Numbered from the stretch's first letter, positions 25,288 to 34,411 are shown. The stretch is 64,000 bases of DNA from Georgenia sp. M64 (GCF_038049925.1 NZ_CP145809.1:558001-622000); one strand, 5' to 3'. Notes: generated by a model not told the origin, from the sequence alone. Numbers and translations are program-made.

Positions 25288-25316
25288 TTGTGTACCAAGC
25301 GGTAAGAAACTAGATC
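25288..25316 (+). promoter_or_regulatory. Promoter and candidate operator of the TetR operon
   Basis: TTGTGT (25288-25293) and TAGATC (25311-25316) are separated by 17 bases. An inverted repeat TACC-AAGC-GGTA (25293-25304) sits in the spacer, where a TetR dimer would block RNA polymerase. This is typical of TetR autoregulation, which is inferred here. Confidence 0.4.
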
Positions 25317-25332
25317 CCTTGAGGAGCCAGTC

Positions 25333-25968
25333 GTGGGGGCAGTCGGCAGACCGCGAGCGTTCGACACCGAACGTGCGCTCGATGCTGCCGTCGAGGTGTT
25401 CTGGCGCCATGGCTTCGAAGGTGCCAGCCTCGCTGCGCTGGCCACCGCGATGGGGGTCAACAAGCCCAGCATCTACGCCGCCTTCGGTGACAAGGCCCAG
25501 CTCTTCCATGCCGCACTGCGCAGGTACGTCGAGCGCAACATGGGGTACGTCGACGCCGCTCTCGCACGGCCCACCGCACGGGAGTGTGCGGAGGCGTTCC
25601 TCGTCGGTAACGCCCGAGCCGTGACCAGGCCTGACTACCCTCCTGGCTGTCTGTCCGTCCAGGCCGCCGTCGTCCCGGGGGGCTCCAACGAGTTCTCCAT
25701 GCTCGCCGAGAACCGCGCAGACATCCACGAACGGTTCGCCCAGCGGTTCCGACGTGCGGTCACCGAGGGAGACCTCCCCCCAGAAGCCGACCCCGACGAG
25801 CTCGCCGGACTCCTCATCACCCTCTCCAGCGGCTTCGCGATCCGCGCGGCCGACGGAACCCCGCGTGGCTCACTGGAGGCCATTGCCCGCCGAGCCGTCG
25901 CCGTGTTCCCCACTGGCCGCGCCACCGGAACCGAACCCGTCACCCCGAAGGAGAACACCCATGACTGA
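25333..25968 (+). CDS. TetR/AcrR-family transcriptional regulator
   Basis: A 211-residue repressor. The N-terminal helix-turn-helix (about 5-50) includes GRPRAFDTERALDAAVEVFWRHGFEG and LATAMGVNKPSIYAAFGDKAQLF. The C-terminal ligand-binding half carries PPGCLSVQAAV, similar to the TetR_C_16/YcdC-like group. The GTG at 25333 follows GAGGAG with six bases of spacing. Its 3' end overlaps the next gene by eight bases, so the regulator and the next two genes form an operon, divergent from the LLM oxidoreductase. Confidence 0.93.
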   Translation: MGAVGRPRAFDTERALDAAVEVFWRHGFEGASLAALATAMGVNKPSIYAAFGDKAQLFHAALRRYVERNMGYVDAALARPTARECAEAFLVGNARAVTRPDYPPGCLSVQAAVVPGGSNEFSMLAENRADIHERFAQRFRRAVTEGDLPPEADPDELAGLLITLSSGFAIRAADGTPRGSLEAIARRAVAVFPTGRATGTEPVTPKENTHD

Positions 25969-26332
25969 CTCGCCGCCTTCCCTCGCCGCAGCCCGCGAGC
26001 AGGCCCTTGCCGTCCGAGCCCTCTACGAGAACCTGGAGGAGAGACTCAACGGGAAGACCTGGTCCCTGCACGAGCTGCAGATCGGCTTCGCGAACGACGT
26101 CGGCTACATCGGCCGCCTGCTGCTCGCTCACGACGGCACCTGGGGCATCGACCGCGACCCGCGTGCGGAGCTGGAGCACAAGCTCGCCGAGTCGATGTGG
26201 TGGACCTTCGTCCTGGCCGACAAGCTGGGCATCGACATCGACGAGGCCTTCACTCGGACGATGGGCCGAATCCGCACCGGCCTGGAGTCGACCATCGCCC
26301 GAACCGACCCGGCCGCAGCCGCACACGGCTGA
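25961..26332 (+). CDS. MazG-like small protein
   Basis: A 123-residue, mostly helical protein. The central phrase ELEHKLAESMWWTFVLADKLGIDIDEAFTRTMGRI resembles the core helices of MazG-like all-alpha NTP pyrophosphohydrolases, where Glu and Asp residues bind magnesium. One expected Asp of the ExxD motif is replaced (AESMWW), so catalytic activity is uncertain. AAGGAG precedes ATG 25961, and the start lies inside the last codons of the TetR gene. Confidence 0.7.
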   Translation: MTDSPPSLAAAREQALAVRALYENLEERLNGKTWSLHELQIGFANDVGYIGRLLLAHDGTWGIDRDPRAELEHKLAESMWWTFVLADKLGIDIDEAFTRTMGRIRTGLESTIARTDPAAAAHG

Positions 26333-26364
26333 CCACCCCGAATCCACAAGGAGAAGCCGCCACC

Positions 26365-26943
26365 ATGAAGCCCACCGAGCACCTCTGCGCCGCGGATGAC
26401 CCCGAGCACGTGCGGACGCCCCCGGTGACCTATGTTTCCGTCCTGGGCGGCGGGGCGCCGGGGACCGACGAGTTCTACCGGAAGAAGTCGCTGGTCACCG
26501 ACATCGCGCGCGAGCTGAACGACGCCGAGGCGTCGCCGGTGGTGGAGATCCAGTACTGGTACCCCGAGGGATCGACCCCGGTGGAGATCGCTGACTTCTA
26601 CAGCGTCAACCCCATCCCGTCTTTGCGCTACAGGGTCCTCTCCAAGGTCCAGGCAGCGACGACCCAGACGGACGTCGATACCGCCAGGACCCGGGCGGTG
26701 AGCGCCGCGGACAGGACCTCCGACGAGATAGCCGTGTTCTCCCTGCCCGAGCAGGACGTCGTCCAGGTCATGCACCACGGGCCGTTCGCCGAGGAGTACG
26801 CCACGCTCGAGCGGCTCGGCAACCACGCCCGAGGGCGCCGTGTCCGTCGCAGCGGGCCTCACCACGAGATCCATCTCGACGCCTTCACGCGCACCACGCC
26901 ACAGGACACGCTGCGCACGATCCTGCGCGACCCCGTGGCTTGA
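26365..26943 (+). CDS. GyrI-like small-molecule-binding domain protein
   Basis: A 192-residue protein. The C-terminal phrases VVQVMHHGPFAEEYATLERL, HHEIHLD and TPQDTLRTILRDPV are hallmarks of the GyrI-like (SRPBCC-unrelated, AraC effector-type) ligand-binding fold. There is no DNA-binding domain, so it is a free-standing drug- or lipid-binding protein. It is the third gene of the TetR operon, 32 bases after the MazG-like gene, with AAGGAG upstream. GyrI-like proteins can sequester toxic ligands, which fits control by a TetR regulator (inference). Confidence 0.85.
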   Translation: MKPTEHLCAADDPEHVRTPPVTYVSVLGGGAPGTDEFYRKKSLVTDIARELNDAEASPVVEIQYWYPEGSTPVEIADFYSVNPIPSLRYRVLSKVQAATTQTDVDTARTRAVSAADRTSDEIAVFSLPEQDVVQVMHHGPFAEEYATLERLGNHARGRRVRRSGPHHEIHLDAFTRTTPQDTLRTILRDPVA

Positions 26944-27063
26944 CCGGAGCCGCTGGGAGGGCGCACGACCTCCGTTGTCCGGGACGCACAGTCAGCATGG
27001 GACCGGGACGCCGTCGCCCGGGCCCAGGCTGGACCTCTTCCCCGCGAGGGGGCCCCGTGGGGG

Positions 27064-27136
27064 TGGGCCCCGTGGGGATCGAACCCACAACCCGCGGATT
27101 AAAAGTCCGCTGCTCTGCCGATTGAGCTAGAGGCCC
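27064..27136 (-). tRNA. tRNA-Lys (TTT)
   Basis: A 73-nt cloverleaf: acceptor GGGCCTC with GGGGCCC, anticodon stem-loop GCGGA-CTTTTAA-TCCGC (anticodon TTT), T arm GTGGGTTCGATCCCCAC, discriminator A. Confidence 0.97.
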
Positions 27137-27187
27137 AGGGGCCTGTCCGGTGTCCGGTCCAGCCCGCTACGGAAGTATGCCAGGCAG

Positions 27188-28300
27188 TCACCGGCTCGGG
27201 ACCGTGCCCTGGAGCTCGGCGATCTCCGCCACGAACCGTCGCCGGAGATCGGCCTTCCGCGCGTCGGGCAGCCACGAGGCGTCCACCCCGGCCAGGGCCA
27301 TCGCGGTGAGCCGCTCCACGGGCACGTGGAGCTCATCGGCGAGGATCCGGTACTCGGCGGCAAGGGTGGTGGGGAACATGCCGGGGTCGTCCGAGGCCGG
27401 GATGACGTTGAGGCCGGCCTCGATCATCGCGGCGATGGACGCCCGTCGCCACGGCCTCCACGACCGGCGAGAGGTGGTGGAGATGACGGTGAACGGGACC
27501 TGGTCCTCGCGCAGGCGCGCCACGACGTCGTCGTCCTCGAGGACGAAGTAGCCGTGGTCGATCCGGTCGCACCCGAGGAGGTCCAGGCAGGTGATCGTGT
27601 TCACCGCCACCGGCGCGTGCTCGGAGGAGTGCGCCGTCCGGCGCAGGCCCGCCTCCCCCGCCAGGGCGTACGCGGCCGCGAAGCGCTCGGGCGGACCCGC
27701 GGTCTCGAGGTTGTCCAGGCCGATCCCGACGACGTACTCGTGCGGGTTGTCCACGACGGTTCGCACCCGGTCGAGAGCCGCCTCGCCGGTGCCGCTGCGG
27801 TCGATCGCGGCGATGAGCCGGCCGGTCATGCCGAAGTCTCGCTCGGCAGCGCGAACCCCGTCGGCGAGCGCGTCGACCATGCCCGCGTAGCCGAGGGAGC
27901 TCAGGTGCTCGGGCACCGCATCGAAGGACACCTCGAGGTGGCGGGTGCTGCTCGTGCGGTGCGCGTCCTCGAACGCCTCGTAGGCGATGCGGGTGAGGTC
28001 GTCGGCGTGCCGGAGGACCTGCGTCACCCAGCCCGACACCTGGAACAGGGAGTAGGAGACGGCCGGCTCGTCGGCGCTGCGCCCCTGCGGCACCGGGATG
28101 CGCGTGTCCAGGTAGAGCGCCGGGTCGGGCGGCAGGGAGTTCACCCCGGCATAGATCTCCTCGGGCGTCGCGGGGAGCGGGAGTCGCTCCCGGCGGGCCA
28201 GCTCGGCGAAGGTGCTGCCCCGGACCGTGCCGATGAGGTGGCAGTGCAGGTCGACCTTGGGCATCCGGTCGAGGAGGTCGTGCAGTACGGGGCTGGTCAT
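27188..28300 (-). CDS. Adenosine deaminase-family protein
   Basis: A 370-residue metal-dependent deaminase: MPKVDLHCHLIG (zinc HxH), RLIAAIDRSG, AHSSEHAPV (zinc His and catalytic Glu/His region), DRIDHGYFVLED and ASDDPGMF (zinc Asp). The group includes adenosine, adenine and aminodeoxyfutalosine deaminases, and the exact substrate cannot be read from sequence. It is the last gene of a five-gene minus-strand operon behind a PotABCD-like transporter, which suggests deamination of the imported compound. Confidence 0.9.
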   Translation of the reverse strand: MTSPVLHDLLDRMPKVDLHCHLIGTVRGSTFAELARRERLPLPATPEEIYAGVNSLPPDPALYLDTRIPVPQGRSADEPAVSYSLFQVSGWVTQVLRHADDLTRIAYEAFEDAHRTSSTRHLEVSFDAVPEHLSSLGYAGMVDALADGVRAAERDFGMTGRLIAAIDRSGTGEAALDRVRTVVDNPHEYVVGIGLDNLETAGPPERFAAAYALAGEAGLRRTAHSSEHAPVAVNTITCLDLLGCDRIDHGYFVLEDDDVVARLREDQVPFTVISTTSRRSWRPWRRASIAAMIEAGLNVIPASDDPGMFPTTLAAEYRILADELHVPVERLTAMALAGVDASWLPDARKADLRRRFVAEIAELQGTVPSR

Positions 28301-28426
28301 CGTGGTTCGAGACGTCCTGTTCTTCGGGCGGCGGGGCGAGGCGACGAGCGGGCGGCGAGGCGACGGGCGGCGCGCACGGCGGGACCGGCCCGGACCGCGC
28401 GGTCGCGCGGGCCGGGCCGGGCGTGC

Positions 28427-29533
28427 TCAGCTCGAGCTGACCTCGCGGGCGAACCGGTCGACCCACTCGGCCCGGGTCGGGACGAGCTCGGTCGGGTCGA
28501 GGGTGGCGTAGCCGGCGGCGATCGGGTCGGCGGCGATGTCGCCCACCACGTCCTCGATCGTCGTGGGCACGGTGGCCTCGGGGTTGACCGGGAGGTCGCC
28601 GACCAGCTCGGCAGAGGCGGTCTGGGCCTCGGCGGAGAGCAGGTAGTCGATGAACGCGTGCGCGCCCTCGACGTTCGGCGCACCCTCGGGGACCATGGCC
28701 CGGTTCGTGGCCATGTACCGGCCCTCGGCCGGCGGCGTCCACGCGATGGGCTCACCGGCTGCCACGAGGTTGGTCGCGAAGCCGCTGAGCGCGTCGGCGG
28801 CCACGATCTCGCCCTGGGTGAGCAGGTTCGTCACCTCGGTGGAGGACGTGTAGAACTGCAGCACGTTGGGCGCCCAGCCCGCCAGGGTCTCGAACGCGGT
28901 TTCCACGTCGTAGGGACCGTCCCCGTAGGCGTCGGCCACACCGGAGACCATGAGCTGGCCAGCTGTGACGGAGATGTCAGGCAGGGCCACCCGGCCGGCG
29001 TACTCGTCGTCGCCGTAGATCTCCCAGTCGGCAGCGGTCTCGGCGTCGAGCTCGTCGGTCCGGTACAGAGTTCCGTTGAGCTGGTAGCTGTACGCCGGGC
29101 CCATGTAGGCGTCCTCGGTCGCGAACTCGGCGATGTCGTCGATGGCGGGGACGTCCTCCGCCGTGACCTCCTGGAAGATGCCCTCCTCCTGGCCCAGCGC
29201 GGCGTAGTAGTCGGAGATCAGCACGACGTCGACGCCCGGGTCCCCGCCGGCGAGCGTGAGCTGGGAGAGCCGGTCCGCGTTCGACCCGGTCTCGACCTCG
29301 ACCTCGATCCCGGTCTCCGCCGTGAACGGGTCGAACACGGCCTCCTGGAACTCCTCGACGCCGAACGGGAAGGTGCTGACGACGATCGTGCCGCCGGCCT
29401 CCGTGGCGGCCTCGCCGGTCTCGCCGGTCCCGTCGGCCGGCTCGGTCTCACCGCCGGAGCAGGCGGCGAGGAGGAGGGTGGCGGCGGTCAGGCCGGCACC
29501 CGCTCGGACGGTGTGACGTGCGGATCGCACCAT
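28427..29533 (-). CDS. Extracellular solute-binding lipoprotein (PotD-like)
   Basis: A 368-residue protein. The lipoprotein signal ends LLLAACSGGE (lipobox LAAC, Cys near 25). The mature part has IVVSTFPFG, FTAETGIEVEVETG, VLISDYY and a C-terminal region typical of spermidine/putrescine-type group-1 binding proteins (INVP-like PVNPEATVP). It would deliver its ligand to the two permeases encoded upstream. The ligand is unknown. Confidence 0.9.
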   Translation of the reverse strand: MVRSARHTVRAGAGLTAATLLLAACSGGETEPADGTGETGEAATEAGGTIVVSTFPFGVEEFQEAVFDPFTAETGIEVEVETGSNADRLSQLTLAGGDPGVDVVLISDYYAALGQEEGIFQEVTAEDVPAIDDIAEFATEDAYMGPAYSYQLNGTLYRTDELDAETAADWEIYGDDEYAGRVALPDISVTAGQLMVSGVADAYGDGPYDVETAFETLAGWAPNVLQFYTSSTEVTNLLTQGEIVAADALSGFATNLVAAGEPIAWTPPAEGRYMATNRAMVPEGAPNVEGAHAFIDYLLSAEAQTASAELVGDLPVNPEATVPTTIEDVVGDIAADPIAAGYATLDPTELVPTRAEWVDRFAREVSSS

Positions 29534-29577
29534 GGGCGGTTCCTTTCGTGGTGGCCGTGGCGGCCTGCGGGTGAGGT

Positions 29578-30585
29578 TCAGTCGGCGAGTGCGACGAGGC
29601 GGGACTCCGGCGCGGTGACCGACACGGGCTGACCCGCCTCGACGCGCCCGGCCTCGGCCGCGCGCACGTCGCTGAGCAGGGTCACGGTCGCGCCGGAGGG
29701 GTCGACGGCCTCGACGGTGACGAGCATGTCGACGCCGCGGTACGCGACGTCGGTCACGGTGCCCGGCAGGGCGAGGATGCCCGCGGGCGCGGCGCCGTCG
29801 GCGCCGGCGACGACGCCGAGGTGCTCGGGACGCACCGTCAGGGTGGTGCCGTCGCGCGCGGTGAGGAAGTTCTCGTAACCGAGGAAGTCGGCGACGAAGC
29901 GGTTGGCCGGCGCAGGGAAGACGTCCTGGGGGGCGCCGTGCTGCATGATCCTGCCACCTTGCATGAGGACCATCTCGTCGGACATCTCCAGCGCCTCGTC
30001 CTGGTCGTGGGTCACGAGGATCACGGTCAGCCCCGTCTCGGACTGGATCCGCCGGATCTCGGCACGCATCTGGAGCCGCAGGCGGGCGTCGAGGTTGGAC
30101 AGCGGCTCGTCGAGGAGCATGAGCCGCGGCCGGATGGCCATGGCGCGGGCGAGCGCGACCCGTTGCTGCTGCCCCCCGGAGAGCTTCTTGGGTCGCGTGT
30201 CGGCCAGGTGGGCGAGGCCGACCAGCTCGAGCGTCTCCATCACCCTGGTCCGGCGCTCACCCGAGGGCACGCGCCGCAGCTTCAGCCCGTAGCCGACGTT
30301 GTCCGCCACCGTCATGTGGGGGAAGAGGGCGTAGGACTGGAAGACCATGCCGAGGTCACGCTTCTCCGGCGGCGTCCGGGTGGCGTCGGCACCGCCGATG
30401 CGGATCGTGCCCGAGGTCGGGGTGAGGTAGCCGGCGATCATCCGCAGGGTCGTCGTCTTCCCGCAGCCGCTCGGTCCGAGAAGCGTGGTGAACCTGCCCT
30501 CGGGGATGTCGAGGTCGATGGCGTCGACGGCGGTGAAGTCCCCGAACTGCTGGCTCACGCCGATCAGCTCTGCAGCGACGGTCAT
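29578..30585 (-). CDS. ABC transporter ATPase (PotA-like)
   Basis: A 335-residue ATPase: Walker [10 protein letters not shown], signature [15 protein letters not shown], Walker [13 protein letters not shown], switch VTHDQDEAL, and a C-terminal TOBE domain (from about 240). It energises the PotB/PotC-like pair. Its start overlaps the stop of the second permease by four bases. Confidence 0.94.
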   Translation of the reverse strand: MTVAAELIGVSQQFGDFTAVDAIDLDIPEGRFTTLLGPSGCGKTTTLRMIAGYLTPTSGTIRIGGADATRTPPEKRDLGMVFQSYALFPHMTVADNVGYGLKLRRVPSGERRTRVMETLELVGLAHLADTRPKKLSGGQQQRVALARAMAIRPRLMLLDEPLSNLDARLRLQMRAEIRRIQSETGLTVILVTHDQDEALEMSDEMVLMQGGRIMQHGAPQDVFPAPANRFVADFLGYENFLTARDGTTLTVRPEHLGVVAGADGAAPAGILALPGTVTDVAYRGVDMLVTVEAVDPSGATVTLLSDVRAAEAGRVEAGQPVSVTAPESRLVALAD

Positions 30586-31379
30586 CGGTTGATACCTCCG
30601 AAGATCTTGGCGAAACCCACCGTGCGCTCGGCCACGAGGGCGACGACCACCGTCCCGGCGAGCAGGAGTGTCGAGGTCGCCGCCACCATCGGGTCGTAGC
30701 TCTGCTGGACGTAGTCGAGCATCGTCACCGGCAGCGTCCGGAAGTGGCGGGTCTGCAGCAGCAGGGAGAGCGGGACGTTGTTGAACGAGGTGATGAAGCT
30801 GAGGAGCCCTGCCGAGAAGATCCCGGGCCGCAGCAGCGGGAGGGTGATCGTGAGGAACGTGCGCAGGGGGGATGCCCCCAGCCCCCGGGCGGCCTCCTCC
30901 AGGGCGGGGTCGGCCAGGGCCAGGGAGGCGCCGGTCACCCGGACGGCGTACGGGAACATCAGGACCGTGTGACCGATGAGCAGGGTCTGGAAGTTCGCCA
31001 GGCCCAGACCGATCATCAGCTGCTGGTACAGGGCCAGCCCGACCACCAGCTCGGGCACGATGAGCGGGGAGAGGAAGAGCCCCTCGACGAGGTTCCTGCC
31101 GGGGATGCGCCCCCGGTGGATCGCGAGTGCGACCGGCACGCCCAGGAGCAGGGCGAGGACGGTGGCGAGCGCCGCGAGCTGCAGGCTCGAGACCAGTGCC
31201 CCCATGAAGGGCTCGTACTCGAGCGCGGCACCGAACCAGCGCAGGGAGAACCCGTCGGGCGGGAAGCGCAGGGTGCCGCCGGCCGTGAACGAGGTGGCGA
31301 CCACGAACAGGATCGGCACGATCATGATGACGTACGCCAGGACCGCGAGGGCCGCCATGACCGGGTGCCGGGTGCTCAC
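30582..31379 (-). CDS. ABC transporter permease (PotC-like)
   Basis: A 265-residue membrane protein with six helices and the EAA loop (EEAARGLGASPLRTFLTITLPLLRPG). The GTG start at 31379 overlaps the stop of the first permease (GTGA). Confidence 0.92.
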   Translation of the reverse strand: MSTRHPVMAALAVLAYVIMIVPILFVVATSFTAGGTLRFPPDGFSLRWFGAALEYEPFMGALVSSLQLAALATVLALLLGVPVALAIHRGRIPGRNLVEGLFLSPLIVPELVVGLALYQQLMIGLGLANFQTLLIGHTVLMFPYAVRVTGASLALADPALEEAARGLGASPLRTFLTITLPLLRPGIFSAGLLSFITSFNNVPLSLLLQTRHFRTLPVTMLDYVQQSYDPMVAATSTLLLAGTVVVALVAERTVGFAKIFGGINR

Positions 31380-32197
31380 GACGTCGCCCCCTTCCGCCCG
31401 GCCAGCGTGGCGAGCCCCGAGACGGCGAAGACGAGCACCGTCATGATGAGCGCCGTCGCCGAGGCGGCGGCCCAGTCCAGGGTCACGCTGGAGTAGGAGA
31501 AGAGCTGGGTCGAGAGCATGCGCTGCCGTGACCCGCCGAGGAGGTACGGCGTGGTGTACGCGGTGACGGAGCCGGCGAACACGAGCGTCGCCGCGACGAT
31601 CAGCCCCGGCCCCGACAGCGGGATGACGACGTCCCAGAGCGTGCGGGTCCGGCCGGCGCCCAGGCCGCGGGCGGCGTCGTCGAGACCGGCGGGAACCTGA
31701 GCCACCGCGGAGTAGGAGGAGATGACCGCGAGGGGCAGGAAGAGCTGGGTCAGGCCCAGGACGATCGCGAGCTCGGTGTAGAGAAGCTGCGGGGCGGTCT
31801 CGACCAGCCCGAGGCCGGTGAGGAGCTGACCGATGACGCCGTTGGAACCGAGGATCACCAGCCAGCCGAAGGTCCGCACGACGTTGCTCAGCAGCAGGGG
31901 GAAGATCGCCAGGGCGAGCAGGAGTCCCGCCCAGCGTGAGGTCGAGCGCGCGAGGAGGTACGCGAGCGGGAACCCGAGGACGATGCACAGCACCGTGACG
32001 ATCAGTCCCAGGCCGATCGTGCGCCCGATGATCCGCAGGTCGTACGGGTCGGTGAGCATGCGCCCGAGGCGGGCGAAGACCTCCGCCGTGGTCACGTCGG
32101 GTGGTGCGAGCAGCATGAGGACCGAGGGGACCAGGAAGCCGGCCAGCAGCACGACGAGGCCCGGTACCAGCAGGAGGCCCTGTCTACCTGTCCGCAT
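31376..32197 (-). CDS. ABC transporter permease (PotB-like)
   Basis: About 273 residues, six predicted helices, and the EAA loop DDAARGLGAGRTRTLWDVVIPLSGPG. ATG 32197 was chosen because GGAG lies six bases upstream; the frame also has ATGs at 32203 and 32221, but the latter begins only eight bases from the operator palindrome. It is the first gene of the transporter/deaminase operon and is divergent from the LacI regulator. Confidence 0.9.
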   Translation of the reverse strand: MRTGRQGLLLVPGLVVLLAGFLVPSVLMLLAPPDVTTAEVFARLGRMLTDPYDLRIIGRTIGLGLIVTVLCIVLGFPLAYLLARSTSRWAGLLLALAIFPLLLSNVVRTFGWLVILGSNGVIGQLLTGLGLVETAPQLLYTELAIVLGLTQLFLPLAVISSYSAVAQVPAGLDDAARGLGAGRTRTLWDVVIPLSGPGLIVAATLVFAGSVTAYTTPYLLGGSRQRMLSTQLFSYSSVTLDWAAASATALIMTVLVFAVSGLATLAGRKGATS

Positions 32198-32228
32198 CCG
32201 CATCTCCGATGTGTCCGGCATGTCCGAT

Positions 32229-32252
32229 GTAACCGGTTGTGGAACCGGTTAC
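32229..32252. promoter_or_regulatory. LacI-type operator (24-bp palindrome) between divergent genes
   Basis: Perfect arms GTAACCGGTT (32229-32238) and AACCGGTTAC (32243-32252) flank GTGG. Each arm contains the self-complementary AACCGGTT, typical of LacI-family half-sites with a central CG. A promoter for the LacI gene (TTGTGG 32237-32242, 17 bases, CATAGC 32260-32265) overlaps it, and the permease start is close on the other side. One operator could therefore control both directions. Confidence 0.7.
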
Positions 32253-32340
32253 GGTGGACCATAGCGGTCGCTCCGGGCGCGCGTCACCCCCCTCTCACCG
32301 AGCGGGACGCCCGGGCTGGAACAGGAAGTTGAGGGAGGCC

Positions 32341-33297
32341 ATGGCCACGCTCTCGGACGTCGCGGACCTCGCGAAGGTCTCCAAGGCGACGGCGTCGCGG
32401 GCCCTGAGCCGGCCCGAGCTGGTCGCACCGGGCACCGTGCTGCGTGTGACCGAGGCCGCACGATCGCTCGGCTTCGTCCCCAACCGTGCGGCGCGCTCCC
32501 TCGCGCGGGGACGCACCTCCATCGTCGCGATCGTCGTCCCCACCCTGGAGAACCTCTTCTTCGCGCCCATCGTCGCGGGTGCTCAGGAGCGCGCGGCGTC
32601 CTCGGACATGCAGATCACCATCGCCGTCTACGCCCTCGAGGACGTCGGTGAGGTCACGGCCGTCGAACGGCTCGCCCGGCAGGTCGACGGGATGCTCGTG
32701 CTCGCCCCACGTGCCGAGGACGACACCGTCCGCGCCGTGGCGTCGTTCAAGCCCACGGTCCTCGTCGACCGGGAGATCCCCGGCCTGTCCTCCGTCGTCG
32801 CCGACACGGCGACGGCGTTCGGTTCGGTGGTCGCCCACCTCGTCGCCGCCGGGCACCGCCGGATCGCCTACGTCGGAGGTCCCGAGGGGTCGTGGCAGGA
32901 CGCCCAGCGCACCGCAGCCGTGCGCGGGGCGGCCCGCGGGGCCGAGCTCGTCGTGCTCGGTCCGCACCCGGCCACGTTCGCCGCAGGGATCGCTGCGGTG
33001 ACGGACGTCCTCGAGGTGGGCGCCACCGCCGTGGTGCCGTACGCGACACCGATCGGGCTGGGTGTGATGTTCGGTCTGCTCTCCGCGCGACGGGCGGTCC
33101 CGGGCGACGTCGTCGTCACCCTCCAGGCCGACGTGGTGGACGCCCTCGGGATGACGGACGTGCCTTCGATCGACGTCGACGGCGCAGAGCTGGGCAGGAC
33201 TGCGATGGCTGAGCTGCTCGAGCTGATCGACCGTCCGGGCGCCACCTCCGACCAGCGCGTTCGTCTGCCGGTCCGGGTGAGCCGGCTCGGGCTCTGA
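32341..33297 (+). CDS. LacI-family transcriptional regulator
   Basis: A 318-residue regulator. The helix-turn-helix is at about 3-25 (TLSDVADLAKVSKATASRALS), followed by the hinge RVTEAARSLGFVPNRAARSLARGRT and a periplasmic-binding-like effector domain (about 60-318) with VDREIPGLSSVVAD. The ATG at 32341 follows GAGGGAGG. Its position next to a matching palindrome points to control of the divergent PotABCD-like/deaminase operon and of itself. The effector is unknown. Confidence 0.93.
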   Translation: MATLSDVADLAKVSKATASRALSRPELVAPGTVLRVTEAARSLGFVPNRAARSLARGRTSIVAIVVPTLENLFFAPIVAGAQERAASSDMQITIAVYALEDVGEVTAVERLARQVDGMLVLAPRAEDDTVRAVASFKPTVLVDREIPGLSSVVADTATAFGSVVAHLVAAGHRRIAYVGGPEGSWQDAQRTAAVRGAARGAELVVLGPHPATFAAGIAAVTDVLEVGATAVVPYATPIGLGVMFGLLSARRAVPGDVVVTLQADVVDALGMTDVPSIDVDGAELGRTAMAELLELIDRPGATSDQRVRLPVRVSRLGL

Positions 33298-33386
33298 CCG
33301 TACGCCCAGCCCCGCGGCGCCCCGAGACGCGCTGACGGTCCCCCAGTGCGGGTGTCCCGGGCGGGGTGGCATCGCGGCGTCTCCGG

Positions 33387-33415
33387 TTGCCGGTACCGGG
33401 AGTCTCACCTAACGT
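33387..33415 (+). promoter_or_regulatory. Promoter of the secreted lipase gene
   Basis: TTGCCG (33387-33392) and TAACGT (33410-33415) are separated by 17 bases, 62 bases before the ATG. Confidence 0.4.
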
Positions 33416-33477
33416 CCCTGCATCCGCCGGGCGCCTCCCGCCCGGTTCTGACAACGACGACAGACGAAGGAGCACCC

Positions 33478-34344
33478 ATGCGTTCGACCAGGAGGACCAA
33501 GAGTCTCGGGGCGGCGCTCGCCGTCGCCGCCACCGCCCTCGCCGGGGCCGTCGCCGCGGCCGCGCCCGCCGGCGGCGCCGTCACCGACGTCCCGCCCCCC
33601 GGCGCCAACGACTGGAGCTGCGCACCCCGCCCGGAGCACCCCGAGCCGGTCGTGCTCGTCCACGGCACCTTCGAGAACATGCTCAAGAACTGGTCGACGC
33701 TCGCGCCCCGCCTCCAGCAGGAGGGCTACTGCGTCTACGCCCTCAACTACGGCAACGACGCGACCGGCCCGGTGGCCGACTCCGCCCGCGAGCTCGCCCC
33801 CTTCGTCGACGCCGTCCTCGGCGCCACGGGCGCGAAGAAGGTCGACATCGTCGGGCACAGCCAGGGCGGCATGATGCCCCGCTACTACATGCACCTCCTC
33901 GGCGGGTCGAAGAAGGTCGACGACCTCGTCGGCATCGCGCCCTCCAGCCACGGCACCCAGGGACTCATCGTCGCCCTCGACGGCGAGATCGTCACCACGG
34001 CGAGCACCGTCGACAACCCCGCCTGCCCCGCGTGCCAGGACCAGCTCGCCGGCTCGGAGTTCATGCAGACCCTCAACGCCGACGGCGACACCGTCCGCGG
34101 CCCGGACTACACCGTCATCTCCACCCGGTACGACGAGGTGGTCACCCCGTACGAGAGCCAGTTCCTCGACGGCCCGGCCGACCAGGTGACCAACATCCTC
34201 ATCCAGGACAAGTGCCCGCTCGACCCCATCGAGCACGACCAGACCCCGAACGACCCGGTCGTGCACCAGCTGGTCCTCAACGCCCTGGAGACCGACGGCC
34301 CGGCGGACCCGGCCTACCAGCCGAGCTGCGTGCCGGTCGGCTGA
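33478..34344 (+). CDS. Secreted triacylglycerol lipase/esterase
   Basis: A 288-residue alpha/beta-hydrolase. The signal peptide (about 1-34) has RRTK, a hydrophobic core and AGGA. The oxyanion segment is VVLVHGTFENMLKNWS and the nucleophile elbow is GHSQGG. The expected Asp (STRYDEVVTP) and a C-terminal His (NDPVVHQLVL) complete the triad. Cys pairs (CPAC and later) suggest disulfides. It resembles Propionibacterium/Streptomyces extracellular lipases (Lipase_2 family). AAGGAG lies upstream of ATG 33478. Confidence 0.9.
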   Translation: MRSTRRTKSLGAALAVAATALAGAVAAAAPAGGAVTDVPPPGANDWSCAPRPEHPEPVVLVHGTFENMLKNWSTLAPRLQQEGYCVYALNYGNDATGPVADSARELAPFVDAVLGATGAKKVDIVGHSQGGMMPRYYMHLLGGSKKVDDLVGIAPSSHGTQGLIVALDGEIVTTASTVDNPACPACQDQLAGSEFMQTLNADGDTVRGPDYTVISTRYDEVVTPYESQFLDGPADQVTNILIQDKCPLDPIEHDQTPNDPVVHQLVLNALETDGPADPAYQPSCVPVG

Positions 34345-34372
34345 CGCCGGACGGCAGCTGCCCGGGGGCGGG

Positions 34373-34406
34373 GCAGGGGCGCCTCGCGACGGCGAGGCGC
34401 CCCTGC
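34373..34406 (+). terminator. Terminator after the lipase
   Basis: A 15-bp perfect stem (34373-34387 with 34392-34406, loop GACG) lies 28 bases after the lipase stop. Confidence 0.75.
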
Positions 34407-34411
34407 GCGCT

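Noticed and set aside
27326-29632. A 768-residue plus-strand frame across the deaminase and binding-protein genes
   Set aside because: It reads through two clearly recognised minus-strand genes and is rich in Asp, Gly, Val and Arg, typical of an antisense shadow.
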